Position numbers and translations under genes: made by a program. Below are positions 1 to 11,685 of a stretch of DNA of 64,000 nt, in pieces. The stretch covers positions 35,102,804-35,166,803 of the forward strand of contig OX235277.1 in assembly GCA_944472155.2 (NCBI GenBank), given 5' to 3'. This DNA is from Trichobilharzia szidati (lineage: Eukaryota; Platyhelminthes; Trematoda; Strigeidida; Schistosomatidae). The notes below the pieces were generated by a model. It was given only the letters and a program-made list of their open reading frames with translations. It was not told where the DNA came from and made no database searches. Every line of letters begins with the position of its first letter. Positions within the stretch are counted from its first letter, which is position 1.

Positions 1-383
1 CTGGCTTCAACTATTCATTCCTGTAGAACTATGTTCTCAACTGTGACTCAGACATATTAAATAGCTACTTCATCTACCAGAGAGCTCCGTTTCACCTCAT
101 TTAGTTTATTGTGAACATTCATTCAGTGAGCACATCCAACACTTTATTCAAGTTCAACAAACAGTCATACATGAGAAGAAATATGGTGTGGTTCTGACGT
201 CTACTTCTTCACTGCTAGTAAACTGTTTGGTGACATGACTTGAAAGTTTTGTTCACAGCACACAGGCAAATCAACCTTGCCTTCGGGACTGGTTTGTTGG
301 TGACACCGTTATTATCTATGTTATGGAGCAGTACCTAGGGAATTCTTCCGAAAACTGAAGCAAAACCCTTCCAACTGTAAAGT

Positions 384-635
384 GTGTTATTCAGCATAGA
401 TCTTCCCACTCTTGGTTACGCCGACTTAAGACCAGCTACTTCCGATTACGTATCAGTGTATGGAAGGCAATATGGACTGAGTAGTTATTACCACCCAAAC
501 CTGCCTCACTTTGGTCAGGAGAAGAAACTAACTGTGTTGTTCGTGAACCGAATGCGTGATATCAGCTTATGTTGCTCTCAAATTTTCACCTGGTGCCTAC
601 TCTCTAAATTGTTCTCCTCATTCTCGAATACATAG
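384..635 (+). other. Conserved reading frame within repeat, unrecognised
   Basis: An 83-residue open frame (contains the string DLRPATSDYVSVYGRQYGL) corresponds to an 80-residue frame at 42,427-42,669. The copies differ by amino-acid replacements and a 9-bp in-frame deletion. Persistence of the frame in both copies is suggestive, but most differences are replacements, so purifying selection is not evident. No signal peptide, domain or splice context is clear. It may be a fragment of an unknown element rather than a gene. Confidence 0.2.
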
Positions 636-721
636 AAGGATGTCGAGTATTACTCCTGGTTGAATTTCCATTGGCTACAAATACCCGCTGATAGACAAAA
701 TGTAAGTTCTGTGTCACTCAC

Positions 722-763
722 TTCCACCCTCTATCCGTCTACTGGATACATTGAACAAGGGAA
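722..763 (-). CDS. Candidate 42-bp phase-1 micro-exon
   Basis: On the minus strand a pyrimidine-bearing acceptor (CATCTTCCAG) precedes 42 bp that end at a strong donor (GTGAGTGA). Only phase 1 is open; it reads PLFNVSSRRIEGG. Size (14 codons) and phase match the other exons of the large minus-strand gene, so it may be a distal 3' exon of that gene. The copy of this site near 42.78 kb has 43 bp and a stop in the same phase, so it looks broken. It lies in a repeat, which weakens the call. Confidence 0.35.
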
Positions 764-1545
764 CTGGAAGATGACACACGCTTCATAAGTGGCATTTCTT
801 GCAGCAGTGATCGGTCACTATAACCATGTCATGGAGGTGGTTATCAACCAAGAAAAGCAGTGCTTCAATTGGAAGGTGGAAATGTTTAAGAAAGCTTGAA
901 CCAGTAGATTACACAACGCGCATTTTGAGGATCTTCGAAGGGTAATTAGGAAACAAACGTGTGCTCAAACTGACTGCATAACAAGCAATTAAAGATGAAG
1001 TATTCAGAATAATAATGTGATTATGACAGCTATAATATATGAAAGGATTAGTAGGAGGGAGTATTTTTCAATGTTTACATTCATGAACTGATGGACGAGG
1101 CTCGGAAAGGAGCTGAAGTAATTTCTTCTGAACACACAGACCTGACTGGCTTCTTCAAGTGGATCCTGATGGCCTCAGTTGTGTGTAGAAGAAGTCGTTT
1201 GATGAATGTAATATCAGTATAAGTGCGATGAATAATGTTACATGCTTTATCAGTATCGCCTTTACTCCCACTACAAACAAGGTGTGCTAGAACAGAGATG
1301 TGAATAGATCTTGTTCACGATTTTTGTGTAACCGTGAAGGGTGCTGTTCGGAAATCCGACGATGGACAAGGCTAGTTATGTGGCCAATCTAACTGGTTTC
1401 AGAGGAGCAGTCAAACTGGTGGATATGCACAGAGGAGGTGAAGTTAGAAGCGCTTCAATATTAAGCGGAATGCAAGTTGTCTGAATAGGAATGACGGATT
1501 CAGACAGAATTGAACCTGGTTCCAGTACGCCTGATCACCCGATAA

Positions 1546-2789
1546 ACTGACATATTACATAAGCGTTTTGATTCTGTGAACACTTGGCGTTCTTTGAAAT
1601 CTCATACACTTATTAGACACAAAAATCTTCGCATGGTTCGCCATGTTCATGAATTCACCAACTTGATAAAGTTAAATAATTGCCTCATTCTGAAAATACC
1701 TACAATTAAGTTACTGCATATAAACTGGATTGTGTGAACTCTCGTTTACTTTTATCTTAAAAAGGCCGTAAACAGCATAGCGAGAAGTCAGTAGAAACAA
1801 TATCGCTTCAGGTTTTTAATTGACTGACAGACACAAAAACTGATATAAAATAACCGTCATTACTGCACAGACAATAGACAGTAACAACTGGTTCAATCTT
1901 GCATGCATGTTACAACTTGACAGTGAGTGAAATTACCAGATTGCCGTAATCTTTGTGTAGGTAATAACGCATCACAAATTGATCACAAATATGAATGAAA
2001 CAAAAGAGTGAACACCATGTTCAATGGATGGTAGTGAGATGTGGAACATTCGGAACTCTGAACATAATTAAATTCGTCAGACTCAAATGGAATCACATGG
2101 GAGAATAAGTGAGATGAGTGAATTGTCGTTGATGAAGTTAAATAAATACTACGTTAAAATATGTTACAATTAAGTGAAATCAAATACGAAAATATTGTAT
2201 AAACGTCGACGATTGAAAAACGTCTTGTTGCCTTTGCTAACTATAATGATCGTGAGCATTATTGATGAACACTGAGAGGAGAATATTTATTTCACCGATT
2301 TCTGTTTACACCATCGTCTATAGGAGAAGTAGAGAATGGCGAATATCGTCGAAACTGACACGACTACTATTGCTACAATGATACCTGGAGGAGGAGAATC
2401 GAAACAAAAGAGAAATTAAGTTATTTCACAGTTCACATGTGGTGAATCAAAAACAACATATCACAAATTGTCGCATGTCATTATACGGTGATGTCAATCA
2501 ATAACATCACCAGAGGATTTCAGCGAGAAACCGTCATTCATATATGAAAACACGCTAGTGGGTACGTGCATACAAAATCTTACTTCAATTCTAGTCGTCA
2601 GGTGAATACAAATAACCTGTCTATATGTAAACGTGCCTATCTTCATGCACTTCATATTCGAATAGCAACATGTGGAGTGAATCTCCCACACTGGATGTAC
2701 TTATTGGACGTTCTGTCTGAATGACTGGCAGAAACTGAATTTATTGCAGTTTCCTTGAGTTCATTGATGACAGCGATCTGTGGCAGATA
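1546..2789. other. Gene-free AT-rich stretch
   Basis: No convincing exon, element protein or RNA gene was seen. Short open frames here have no recognisable motif, and donor-like sites lack a paired acceptor. Confidence 0.5.
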
Positions 2790-3370
2790 ATTCGATCATG
2801 GTTCTCGAGATGAATCACGTGAAGTTAATTTTGAAGTGAAACTGAAGGAAGGACACTACTTCTCGAAAGGAGTGGAAAGATCGCCTCGCTACACCTTTAT
2901 TATGGAATGCCTCATGGAATATGGGCACAAAGCTAGCGCACAAAATAACTTCAAAATTATCTACAGAATACGTGAGAATCTTACTTGAAGAGTGCTAATC
3001 AAACTCCATCAAAACTCCAGAAGCAATGACAGTTCACATGTTAAATTCTCAACTCTGTATACAAAAGAAGTTGGTTCAGTCATAAATCTACACTGGACTT
3101 CATCTCGCTTAACACTGGATAAGTAAATCGTATGTTGGTTAATTCCTCATAGTGTTATTTTCTCCCACCACCCCTTACTCAATTTCTACCCCTTACAACC
3201 ACTGTTGTTAACTTGATTCTCGTTCAAACTTACAATTCAAATGACACATCTTGGTAAATATTCCTTTAGTTGCTTAGAGTATTTGCTATACATATGTGAC
3301 TGTACAGCTTGAGAATGTTATCACCGAAATAACCACCCTTCGCTGAACGTCTTTTCTTTTATATTTTCTA
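2790..3370 (+). mobile_element. Penelope-like element, C-terminal fragment with 3' flank
   Basis: The plus-strand translation around 2,830-3,125 gives a broken frame ending KEVGSVINLHWTSSRLTLDK with one internal TGA near 2,990. In a shifted frame the end reads LCIQKKLVQS, which resembles the end of the better preserved GIY-YIG module at 37.5-37.8 kb (LCTQKKLLHPLLLPW). The same tail occurs on the minus strand at 32.83 kb. The bases after it (TGTACAGCTTGAGAATG...) resemble the 3' flanks of the other copies. This is a dead fragment. Confidence 0.55.
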
Positions 3371-4320
3371 TCAATGACGGCTTCAAACTCTGTAAATTCA
3401 AGTCCGTCCACACTATTTATTTCGTTTGGAATTCTGGAGAGCTGCAGAGAATGGCATTGATTCCATCATCGAAATACTCGAAAATACCTCATGAACAAAA
3501 GTGAGGTGTGTAAAAATAAAGTATTCTGTTTTGCTATATGAATTGCAGGTTCATTTCACTCAAATAAACTATCACTGTAGTGAGGCTGGTTATGAGTTCG
3601 AGGATGACACAATGAGCTCTCAAACGTCCTGTTTATTGTTATTATCTCCTTCGTTTTGTTCGCTGTTAGAGATACTTAGTCACATGCAAGTATGTGTATT
3701 CAGTGCAAGGTATATAACCTGACCAAGTGATGACGACATATAATCGGCATCAGTGGGTTCATCAACTGCTTCCATGGACGTTCAACCCTTGTCCCTGCCG
3801 TGGCCATCATAAACAGGTAATTCTTCTAATAGTGACTATCCCATTGACTTTCTTATCCAAACTTCCTGTTTATTCACTTTTTTTTAAGTTTTTCTTAATT
3901 CCTATTTACACTACCGTATTTTCATATCAGAACTTCCTGTCTATTTAGTTATTTTATTATTTCGACCTATTTAATCTCCGATTGCATGAACAATTATTCG
4001 TCCCATTAGTTATGATCCCTCTACAGTTTTTATCCAAACATTCTACATTTCCAACCCCTAATTGCACAGTATGTCAATCTTCTCAGTAATTATGAAGCTA
4101 ATTTGTATGAGTTTTATCCGTCCCCCTGTTTATTATGGCATTTTAACTCCTAATTGTAATTCCATGAATCTGAACCTTGACCAGAAATTATTCTGGAACA
4201 TTCCTACCCATTTATTATAAATACACGAATGTACAGTTGTCTAGTTGATGATTTCGTCGAAAAGAAAATTTTCCTCACTGCAACTGTCATTTTATTCCAT
4301 ATGATCGGATGAGTAAATGT
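3371..4320. other. Probable 3'-flank debris of a Penelope-like element
   Basis: A pyrimidine-rich, coding-poor stretch. Around 4,210-4,270 it carries a motif (GTACAG followed by TTCGTCGAAAAGA) like that seen near 38,190-38,240 after the GIY-YIG module. Short open frames at 3,501-3,948 show no recognisable protein. Confidence 0.35.
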
Positions 4321-4378
4321 TTGAAGGAGAACTGCATATACATATACATTTTTGATGGTAAATGTTGTTCGAACTCAC

Positions 4379-4426
4379 CAATATGAATACTGTTAAATGC
4401 ATCGCTGGTTACTTCAAGGAGTAAGT
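4379..4426 (-). CDS. Candidate 48-bp phase-1 micro-exon, downstream of the cassette array
   Basis: On the minus strand a textbook acceptor (TTTTCCTTGTTTTATTTAG) and a strong donor (GTGAGTTC) bracket 48 bp. Phase 1 is open and reads LLLEVTSDAFNSIHI, with split codons at both ends. Length is a multiple of three and phase matches the cassette exons upstream, so it would splice in frame after the last Ya exon at 7,362-7,415. It would encode a short Ser/Thr-containing segment of the same secreted protein. The peptide itself is not recognised. Confidence 0.5.
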
Positions 4427-4429
4427 CTA

Positions 4430-6320
4430 AATAAAACAAGGAAAATTTGTAGTTAACACTTTAGTTGAATTGAGGAAGTATTTTGAGACTGCAGTCATCA
4501 CATCTGACGCCAGAAGGTTGATGCGTCTATGTATGTATAATGTATATAAACAACAACACGTATCGGATAGCCTAAATATGTAAATAACCCAATTCCAAAG
4601 CCATAATCAATGAACTTCTGACAACTTTGTATTAACGGTATCATAGTTGTTGACGAAATACATCACCGTCAGATCTCATCAAGATATACAGGTATCCTCA
4701 TAACACTGAAATCTCTCTTATTCAAATCTGTTAATAACAGCGTTGTTGTTTCTCTATCAGCGTTGAATAAACCTCAGTGTAGATTTGCCGTAACTAGGAA
4801 ATTACTTGATTGAAATAATGTTCTGTTATCGAAAGTAGTCATGGGTGATTGAAACCAAGTCGACTTGTAACAACTCATACTTCAGTATTTAACGCCTAGC
4901 ATTTCTTCATTTCTCGTGTTCCCGGTGGATGACAGGATTTCGTCAGTGTCGCTCGATGTCGTTTTAATAATGACAGCTGCAGATTTTTGAGTTTTCCAAG
5001 CACATCGACAGTATTCACACAGACTCCTATTTCAGTCATCTAGATGTCTGATAACGTCATTAATTCAGAAGGCGAACCAAGTGCTCTTAACTAATGTAAG
5101 TATGAAAGACACAAAGTGCAAGTGATATACCACGATTGATTGAGTGATGTCAAAGTCATGCGGAATCTCTTTTGAACGGAGTGAACATTCGTGGGGGGGG
5201 GGGAGAACGAATACAATTTAAAAATGAATATTAAATGAAAGGAAGGCGACAAGAATCCAGTTGCAAATAACTCAAGATTTGTCACTTGAAAAGTCGAGAT
5301 TCAGTGGAAACTTATAGTCGACACGACGAACAAACGTGACTAGCAGAATTAAGCCGTGAAGAGAGTATTGGCTAGCATGCAATCCCGATTCCCAGGTCAA
5401 ATTGATGTCAAGCCATCACAACTGTGCGAAATCACAGTAACATTTCTTGTGAGAAAATCTCAATGTGAGCAATATGTCGAATCACAGATTTCAGAATAAT
5501 GTAGTGGAATGCACTGAGATCATTCGTCAGCAGAATTTATATTATTTGAAGTCACTGATATACCACTGGAGAAGGACAGAGCTGGCTGGAGTCAAACAGA
5601 AAGTGATTTTTTCCATAATAAGCAAAATAAAATCTGGACTGCCCAGTGGCTTTAGCTGTTTTATTGAGTAGACGTGGGGGAGCTTCCATAACTGAAAGGC
5701 GAAGGTAAATCATTCGGAATAAAGCATTTCTGGAAGTGATCAAGTATGTTCTGGTTGTCTGTGCTAATAAAAGCAGCCATGTGTTAATTGGTAATTATAT
5801 ATGAGATAGAAACATAATTGTTTGTCGCTGTATTGCTCTCACATATTCAAACCATGTTGTCTTTCGTAGAATTTCCGCCTGAATTTTAACACACACTAGC
5901 TAAAACAGCTTATTTCCCCAAAATATTGTTAATTATATTTATTCTCGAGAAGTAAACTGAGTGTACGTCACAGGCTACTTCTTTAGCTTTCAGTATACCA
6001 ATATTACCTTTTTCCATTTTAATGTGTGGATAAAGGGCCGGCCTTATATTCTGTTCTAACCGCAGTTCATTGATATTTATTTTATAGAATGTAGCCCAAC
6101 CAAAAACAAGATCCTCTGTCCTTTCATGTCATAACCAAAACATCATTGTTCCAGTGTCAACTTAATTGTAAACAAGATAAAATTTTGAATTACTGATAAA
6201 GGACGATAAAAACACGTACTCTGGTAGGACACTTATTGGTGTCATGTGCTTAGTCCTTTGTTTACTGCAGACTGAATTCTATCAGTCAAGTTTGAAATGT
6301 GGTCAGCATGCTAAGTAGCT
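4430..6320. other. Gene-free stretch
   Basis: No supported exon. A weak 36-bp candidate on the minus strand near 5,835-5,870 has a donor but a poor acceptor and a different phase. A short homopolymer G run occurs near 5,190. Confidence 0.45.
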
Positions 6321-6329
6321 CGCCAACAA

Positions 6330-6600
6330 GCTGCACTCAAACGTGTTGTTGTTAGATGGTTGGAAGCAATCAGCAGGAAGCCTTGAACCTGAGTTTCATT
6401 CTTTTCGATACTCGCCAGCTAGGTGTGTATGCAAACTTGAGGGAACTCATGTCGCTTCCGGGATTCGAACTCGGGTCACATAGTGGTGTAATGGAAGGCG
6501 ATATAACTGAGATATCTGGGTTTCTGAAATAAATACGGTTATTTTTATTCGATTGCAAACTTGACTATTAGAATTCAGTTTGGAGTAAAAATAGGAAAGT
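6330..6600 (-). repeat. tRNA-derived SINE-like repeat
   Basis: Read on the minus strand, the stretch around 6,440-6,520 contains GAGTTCGAATCCCGG, a near-consensus Pol III box B, preceded about 35 bases upstream by TATCTCAGTTATATCG, a degenerate box A. That arrangement is typical of the tRNA-like head of a SINE. The body and tail boundaries are approximate. Confidence 0.5.
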
Positions 6601-6609
6601 TGACAAGAC

Positions 6610-7100
6610 ACTGGATAGTATGCAAACCAGATATAGAGGAATTAAGTCTTGAAACAGAATAGCTCAGAGGTAATATCTCATTGCGCAAGACTGTGAGACA
6701 TGAACTTGAATCACAGAAGAGGCATGCCTTCGATGAACATTGCACATACACATCTCATATAAGTGTTTACTAAGAGAAAACCTCGCACAAGCTATGAGGT
6801 AGATGGAAATGAACATGACTATAAAACGAATGGATAATGGAGCTAACGACGACAGATTCACAACAAAATAATTGACAGAGGTTTGGACGAAAACAAATGG
6901 CAACCAGTGAAAATTAAAGCAGATTGAAAACCAAATAAACACAATCAAATTAAAATTATATATATCATAAAAGATATCTAATAATAAAAAAATAAGCGGA
7001 GAAAGAAATAGAAACATGCCTAAGAAATTTTAAAATTCTCTTGAAAGAAATATTTACCAAAGACAGAATAAATCCTCCAATACAAAGATAAATAATAAAA
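6610..7100. other. AT-rich spacer before the tandem array
   Basis: A T-rich minus-strand frame (6,664-7,017) is very hydrophobic because of base composition; no protein family is recognised. The sequence becomes alignable to the array near 7,103. Confidence 0.4.
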
Positions 7101-7361
7101 AGATGTAAAACGAGATTATATTTGATGTGACTATGCGCACTGCAATCAATTAGCAGATCAGATACTGACTGCATCGCCCAGTTCACAAATCACAGATGTC
7201 ACTACTCACCAGTTCAGTCTCATGAGTAGTGACACATTGCAGACAAATCACGCCATCTCTCTCCCGCTCTCTCTCTCTCTCTATCCCTTTCTCTCGCTTT
7301 ATCCAACTCTATCTGCATCTCTGACTTTTTCAGTTATTGGTGAGAAATGAAGTGGACTCAC

Positions 7362-7415
7362 GTGTCGTGGTTTCTACAGCCGACGCCATCTCCTTCGCCG
7401 TGGTAACTGCAGCTT
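7362..7415 (-). CDS. Cassette exon Ya, unit 1 (54 bp, Thr-rich)
   Basis: Minus strand: acceptor TTTTCACCTTCTTCAG, 54 bp, donor GTGAGTCC. Phase 1 reads AAVTTAKEMASAVETTT; one other phase is closed by TAG. It is the last cassette exon before the array ends on the left. A Thr-rich peptide of this kind suits O-glycosylation in a secreted mucin-like protein (inference). Confidence 0.6.
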
Positions 7416-8158
7416 CTGAAGAAGGTGAAAATCACATGCATCCGAATTAGAAATCGACAAATGCATCATTTTATGTAAGGAGGTTGACTTGACCTCCAGG
7501 ATATCGTCACGTCGCTCTGTGTATACTTGTTCACGTGAGATGTTTGGAGCGTGTTCAGTCTTCCTCTGTGGGTGGGTGGTTGGGTGGGTGTATACAGTGT
7601 TACTGTCACTTGTTGAAAATCACATCATTCCCGTGGTTAACGATTTCCACTTCGACTGTGTATTCACGTATATTCGTCTAATGCCTAGTCTCTCTCAGTA
7701 AACGCCTCCATTTCTTTCATTCGGCCAACAATCAATCAGTTGACATTTGCTTCATCATCACATCGTGTTAGAACTCTACCGAATAGAATAGTGGTATTCT
7801 CAAACACCTTGATTCTCTTCCCTCTCATCTGTCATCCTCAAGCCGAAATAATCGCTTCCACCCAAATTCAGAATACACCTCTACTCCTTCGTCAAGCCTT
7901 GCACATAGATGTACGACGAGAACATGTGTGATGTGACTATCGAACTGCGATCAACTTGCAGATTGCATACTGACCGCATCGCCCAGTTCACAAATCACAG
8001 ATCTCACTACCCGCATAACCAATATCAAGAGTGGAGAGTGACACATTGCAGACAAATCACGCCATCTCTCTCCCGCTCTTTCTCCCTCTCTCGCTTTTTC
8101 CAACTCTATGTGTATCTTTGACTATTTCAGTTATTGGTGAGAAATGAAATGAACTCAC

Positions 8159-8212
8159 TTGTCGTGGTTTCTACAGCCGACGCCATCTCCTCCGCCGTGG
8201 TAACTGGATCTT
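8159..8212 (-). CDS. Cassette exon Yb, unit 1 (54 bp)
   Basis: Minus strand: acceptor TTTCCACTTTATTCAG, 54 bp, donor GTGAGTTC. Phase 1 reads DPVTTAEEMASAVETTT, a variant of Ya with a different first part. Here the final split base is A instead of C, giving Lys rather than Gln at the junction with the next exon. Confidence 0.6.
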
Positions 8213-8763
8213 CTGAATAAAGTGGAAATCACAAGTATGGGAATTAGGAATCGACAAATGCATCAATTAATCTTTGTTACATTATCTTTCCTTTACATTT
8301 CATTAATTTTTGTCTCGTCAATTGGTTACATTTTGTTGTCTTCATTTCTTTGTTGCCTTGTTTATTTTGAATTGTTTCAATTTTACATGTGTTTATGTAT
8401 CCGATTCGTCATTACATTGTGACTAGACTTGTTAGACCATTGTTTGCTTATTTTTCTTTTGCGCCCTACAGGTATGTTCTATCCATTCTGAATTTTCATG
8501 TGAAACTTGCTGCCGTCATGGAACCACTGTGACGCAAGGAGTAACTCAAATCTGTTTTGTGCTTTCTCTGTACTTTTAAACGGTATCCAGTAAAATCACA
8601 GCAAGAATCGGACACAATGCCTTCAAACTACAGGGTATGGTCATAGGCGATTGCTTCATTGAGGTGGATTTCAGTGGCAGGACCATCAATTATAAATATT
8701 GTGCACGCGTATGTCTTCCGTTTGTTTCATGCAGTCAGTTCATCGGTTACATTCTGGACTCAC

Positions 8764-8820
8764 CAATGTTTATTTCTTCTTCTTCTTCTTCTCCTGGACT
8801 TTCATGTTGTTCCTGACTTC
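8764..8820 (-). CDS. Cassette exon Z, unit 1 (57 bp, poly-Glu)
   Basis: Minus strand: acceptor CACTTTTTGCAG, 57 bp, donor GTGAGTCC. Phase 1 reads SQEQHESPGEEEEEEINI. The GAA run is nine bases shorter than in units 2 and 3, so length varies by whole codons and frame is kept. Confidence 0.6.
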
Positions 8821-9599
8821 CTGCAAAAAGTGTTTCCTGGTTTAATTTATACATGTTACTATTTCTACTTATGCAGACAACATTTCATTTTCAATCATTT
8901 CCACTCTCTCTCTCTCTTTTATCTGATCCCTGACATCGTTGTAGGCTACTGACATGATTAAGTGTGCAGTGTGTCTCTTGCAAATATACTGAGTATTTCA
9001 TCATTGGGTTTATTGGTGAAGCGGTGGAATGGGGAGACTTTTATTCAGCAATATATAACTTCTGAATGAAAGGTGGTGTATTTTGAGGTGATATTATGCT
9101 GGACTCAGATACGCTTATTTCTTCAGGTCCTTGCTGCTCAAGTTCTCCCAGGGTTTCTGAATACATCTATTTCTCTATCAATAAGTGCCTATATACATGT
9201 ATTTAGGATTTATTTCGCTATTTTACTACTCAACTGCATTTTAGCTTCAATAATGTAGAAGGTGACCGCGCCTGGATTACTTTCTGTCGAGTTTTCTCGC
9301 CGGTCATATGCCCGGATATAGAGTGAGGGTTAGGGTGTGGTGCTAGGAACTCCATCCTCAAAACATGAATAAATTGCTACAGAAACGTCAACGCATAAAT
9401 GTATTGAAAGTACTAAAATTATAAACATTACCTCATTTTTCAACGGAATCGGCGACGTGAAATGACGCAGGCTGGTGAATGCTTTCGGGAAGCCATTCAG
9501 CAGATGTGCCTCTTTTCGATGAAAGCAAAAATAAGGATGGGGACTTGAAATGTTCGTTTAATTTAAGAAACCTGAAAGGCTGCCCAGGTAGCCGCAGAA

Positions 9600-10385
9600 A
9601 TGAAAAGATATGGAATAGAAGTGTTGGGAATCTGCGAGAGCAGATGGAACGGATGTGGAAGGAGCCAACTACCAACTGGAGAGACAATAATCTACTCCGG
9701 TCACCCAGAGGACAATCATCAGCACACCGAGGGAGTAGCCATCATGATGTCACCAACAGCAGCCAAAGCTCTCATGCAGTGGGAACCAATCTCCTCCAGG
9801 ATAATGACAGCCAAGTTCAACTCAAAAGGAAGGAAGGTTACAATCATTCAATGCTATGCGCCTAAAAACGTCTCAGAACAAGAGAAGAAGGAGGCCTTCT
9901 ACATACAACTACAAGCAATAATGGACAAAGTCCCAAATGGCGATATCAAAATCCTGATGGGTGATATGAATGCGAAACTGAGAGGAGACAATACAGGAAG
10001 AGAATTCACCATGGGTCGTGAGGCCCTCGGTGAAATGAACGAAAATGGTGAACTCTTCTCAGAGTTCTGCGCCTTCAATGATTTGGTGATTGGTGGCAGT
10101 GTGTTCAAACACAAGGATATACTCAAGGCGACATGGATTTCACCAGATGGACACACCAAAAATCAGATAGACTTCATTTCAATCTCAAGGAAGTGGAGAC
10201 GGAGCCTACTGGACACAAGATCGAGGAGAGGAGCAGACGTGGGTTCAGACCACTATCTAGTACAAGGGACTTTCAAGGTGAAGCTAAAAGCCTCGAGGAT
10301 ACCTGGGGATAGGCCACAATGCGAGTTCAACACTCAAAAACTGAAGGACACAACCACGAAAGACACTTTCACTGCAGCTGTCTGA
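9600..10385 (+). pseudogene. RTE endonuclease domain, copy 1
   Basis: A 261-residue open frame holds the apurinic-endonuclease fold of LINEs, which nicks target DNA to prime reverse transcription. Visible motifs are CESRW (catalytic Glu), GDMNAKLRGDN (GDxN motif), KNQIDFIS and GSDHYLV (SDH motif), all intact. The frame continues upstream without a Met: a TGA at about 9,579-9,581, where related elements have Gly, separates it from the 5' part. It ends at TGA (10,383-10,385), which is shared by all three array copies, before the reverse transcriptase. It resembles the trematode proteins often labelled craniofacial development protein 2-like, which are RTE endonucleases. Confidence 0.85.
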
Positions 10386-10427
10386 GCAAAGGAAGAAACA
10401 CTACGTGACATCACTGAGGAATCATCC

Positions 10428-10673
10428 GTGGAAGACCATTGGAACTCTCTGAAGGTGGTTTTCAACGAAACGTGTTCAACGGTTTTAGGAAGAAAGAAGA
10501 GACAAGACAAGGAATGGCTCTCAACGGACATTTGGAAGCTAATAGAGGAGAGGAGAATGGTGAAAGAGAGAATGATTCAATGCAATGACGGACAAGAGAA
10601 AGAGACACTGAGCTCAACTTACACAGCACTGGACAAAGACGTGAAGAAGAGTGCCAGGAAGGACAAAAGATAA
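10428..10673 (+). pseudogene. RTE endonuclease-RT linker, copy 1
   Basis: An 81-residue piece in the same element frame, rich in Lys, Glu and Arg. It ends at a TAA after RKDKR that is present in all three array copies. This is the connector between endonuclease and polymerase domains. Confidence 0.6.
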
Positions 10674-10778
10674 TTCTACGACAACCTGACCACTGAAGCT
10701 GAGAAGGCAGCAGGCAAAAGGGACCTGAGGACATTATATCAGATAACCAGGTCTCTATCCAGGAAGAGATCAACACAA

Positions 10779-11483
10779 GTGAAACCTATAAAAGAGAGCC
10801 AAGGGAACCCAATTACCAAGGAAGAAAGACAGATTAAACAATGGGCGGATCACTTCAAAGGACTCTTGAACCGACCACCACCTGTAACCCGTCCAGAAAT
10901 ACCAACGACAGCGCGTACACAGCTGAAAGTTGACACCAATCCTTCAACGAAAGCTGAAGTCTTAAATGCAATCAAGCTTCTGAAAGCTGGAAAAGCAGTT
11001 GGACCAGATGGAATAACCCCGGAAGCACCGAAAGCGGACGCAGAGACGACAGCAGATATGCTGACTCCATTATTACAAAACGTCTGGAAGGAGGGGAAGG
11101 TGCCTACTGACTGGAGGAAAGGTTACCTTGTGAAACTACCAAAGAAGGGCGACCTAGGACTCTACAAGAACTGGCGGGGAATCATGCTTCTGTCGACGCC
11201 AAGTAAAATTCTGAGTCACATCATCCTGGAGAGGATAGAGGACGTACTGGATACAGAACTCCGACCAGAACAAGCTGGATTCAGGAAAGGCAAATCATGT
11301 TCTGACCGAATTGTAACTCTACGCATCACCATCGAACAAAGCATGGAATGGCAACCAAACCTCTACCTCAACCTTATAGACTTTGAGAAGGCCTTCGACA
11401 GCGCTGACCACGAAGTAATTTGGAAACTACTCGAGTACTACGGCGTACCCCAAATATTCATCAACCTTATTCAACAGCTGTAA
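10779..11483 (+). pseudogene. RTE reverse transcriptase N-terminal half, copy 1
   Basis: A frame of 234 residues contains GPDGITPEA, LLSTPSKILSHIILERI, the fingers motif EQAGFRKGKSCSDRI and motif A (NLIDFEKAFDS) with its catalytic Asp present. The frame stops at TAA (11,481-11,483) after IQQL, where copy 2 has TAC (Tyr). Sequence after the stop continues the RT fold (VNTGVKQGCLLSP, motif B), so the stop is an internal lesion. Confidence 0.85.
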
Positions 11484-11685
11484 GACAACGGCACATGTCA
11501 AGTGATCCACAACAGAAAACTCAGCGAGGCGTTTGGAGTAAACACTGGAGTCAAACAAGGGTGCTTATTATCACCAAAGATATTCCTAATTATGGTGGAC
11601 TGGATTATGAGTTAGACAGTGGGAAATGAGAAGACAGGGATATCCTGGACCGACGTGAAGAACCTAGAAGACCTGGATTTCGCGC

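Larger units (their letters stand above)
1..1546. repeat. Dispersed/segmental repeat, copy 1 (runs off the left edge)
   Basis: Bases 1-1,180 match 42,043-43,220 closely in the same orientation, and 1,021-1,546 match 45,545-46,070. The repeat begins identically at base 1 and at 42,043, so it probably extends further left. It contains a plus-strand frame at 384-635 that is also open in the other copy, with a 9-bp in-frame indel between copies. A second frame (about 1,352-1,548) is interrupted by TGA here but open at 45,861-46,070. No known protein family is recognised. A candidate minus-strand exon at 722-763 also lies inside. Confidence 0.8.
7103..8260. repeat. ~804-bp sub-repeat block, unit 1 (1.4 copies)
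   Basis: One copy with a Ya exon followed by a diverged partial copy with the Yb exon. Each copy has a CT-rich tract (about 7,255-7,310 here) just 3' of the exon on the minus strand. Homology to the other sub-repeats is lost near 8,260. Confidence 0.8.

Noticed and set aside
2550..2600. 33-bp minus-strand exon candidate near 2,590
   Set aside because: Open only in phase 0, with a poor acceptor.
5835..5872. 36-bp minus-strand exon candidate
   Set aside because: Donor GTGAGAGC is fair but the acceptor lacks a pyrimidine tract and the open phase is 0, unlike the gene's other exons.
6664..7186. Long hydrophobic minus-strand frames before the array
   Set aside because: Hydrophobicity follows from T-rich codons in AT-rich DNA; no motif, no acceptor or donor.
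7180..7235. Minus-strand donor GTGAGTAG in each sub-repeat (ACTACTCAC on plus)
   Set aside because: Strong donor but no acceptor: the upstream minus-strand sequence is a purine-rich GA tract, so no exon can be defined.
7340..7410. Plus-strand splice reading over exon Ya: CTTTTTCAG, a 6-bp TTATTG, GTGAGAAA, then TTTCTACAG, 23 bp, GTAACT
   Set aside because: These sites exist in every copy, with a good CT tract, and could suggest plus-strand micro-exons of 6 and 23 bp. The sizes are not multiples of three, no plus-strand partner exons were found, and the minus-strand exons share phase with X, Z and the 5' exons. Kept only as an alternative.
9320..9345. GGGTTAGGGT near each LINE as a telomere repeat
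   Set aside because: Only about one and a half units; coincidence is likely.
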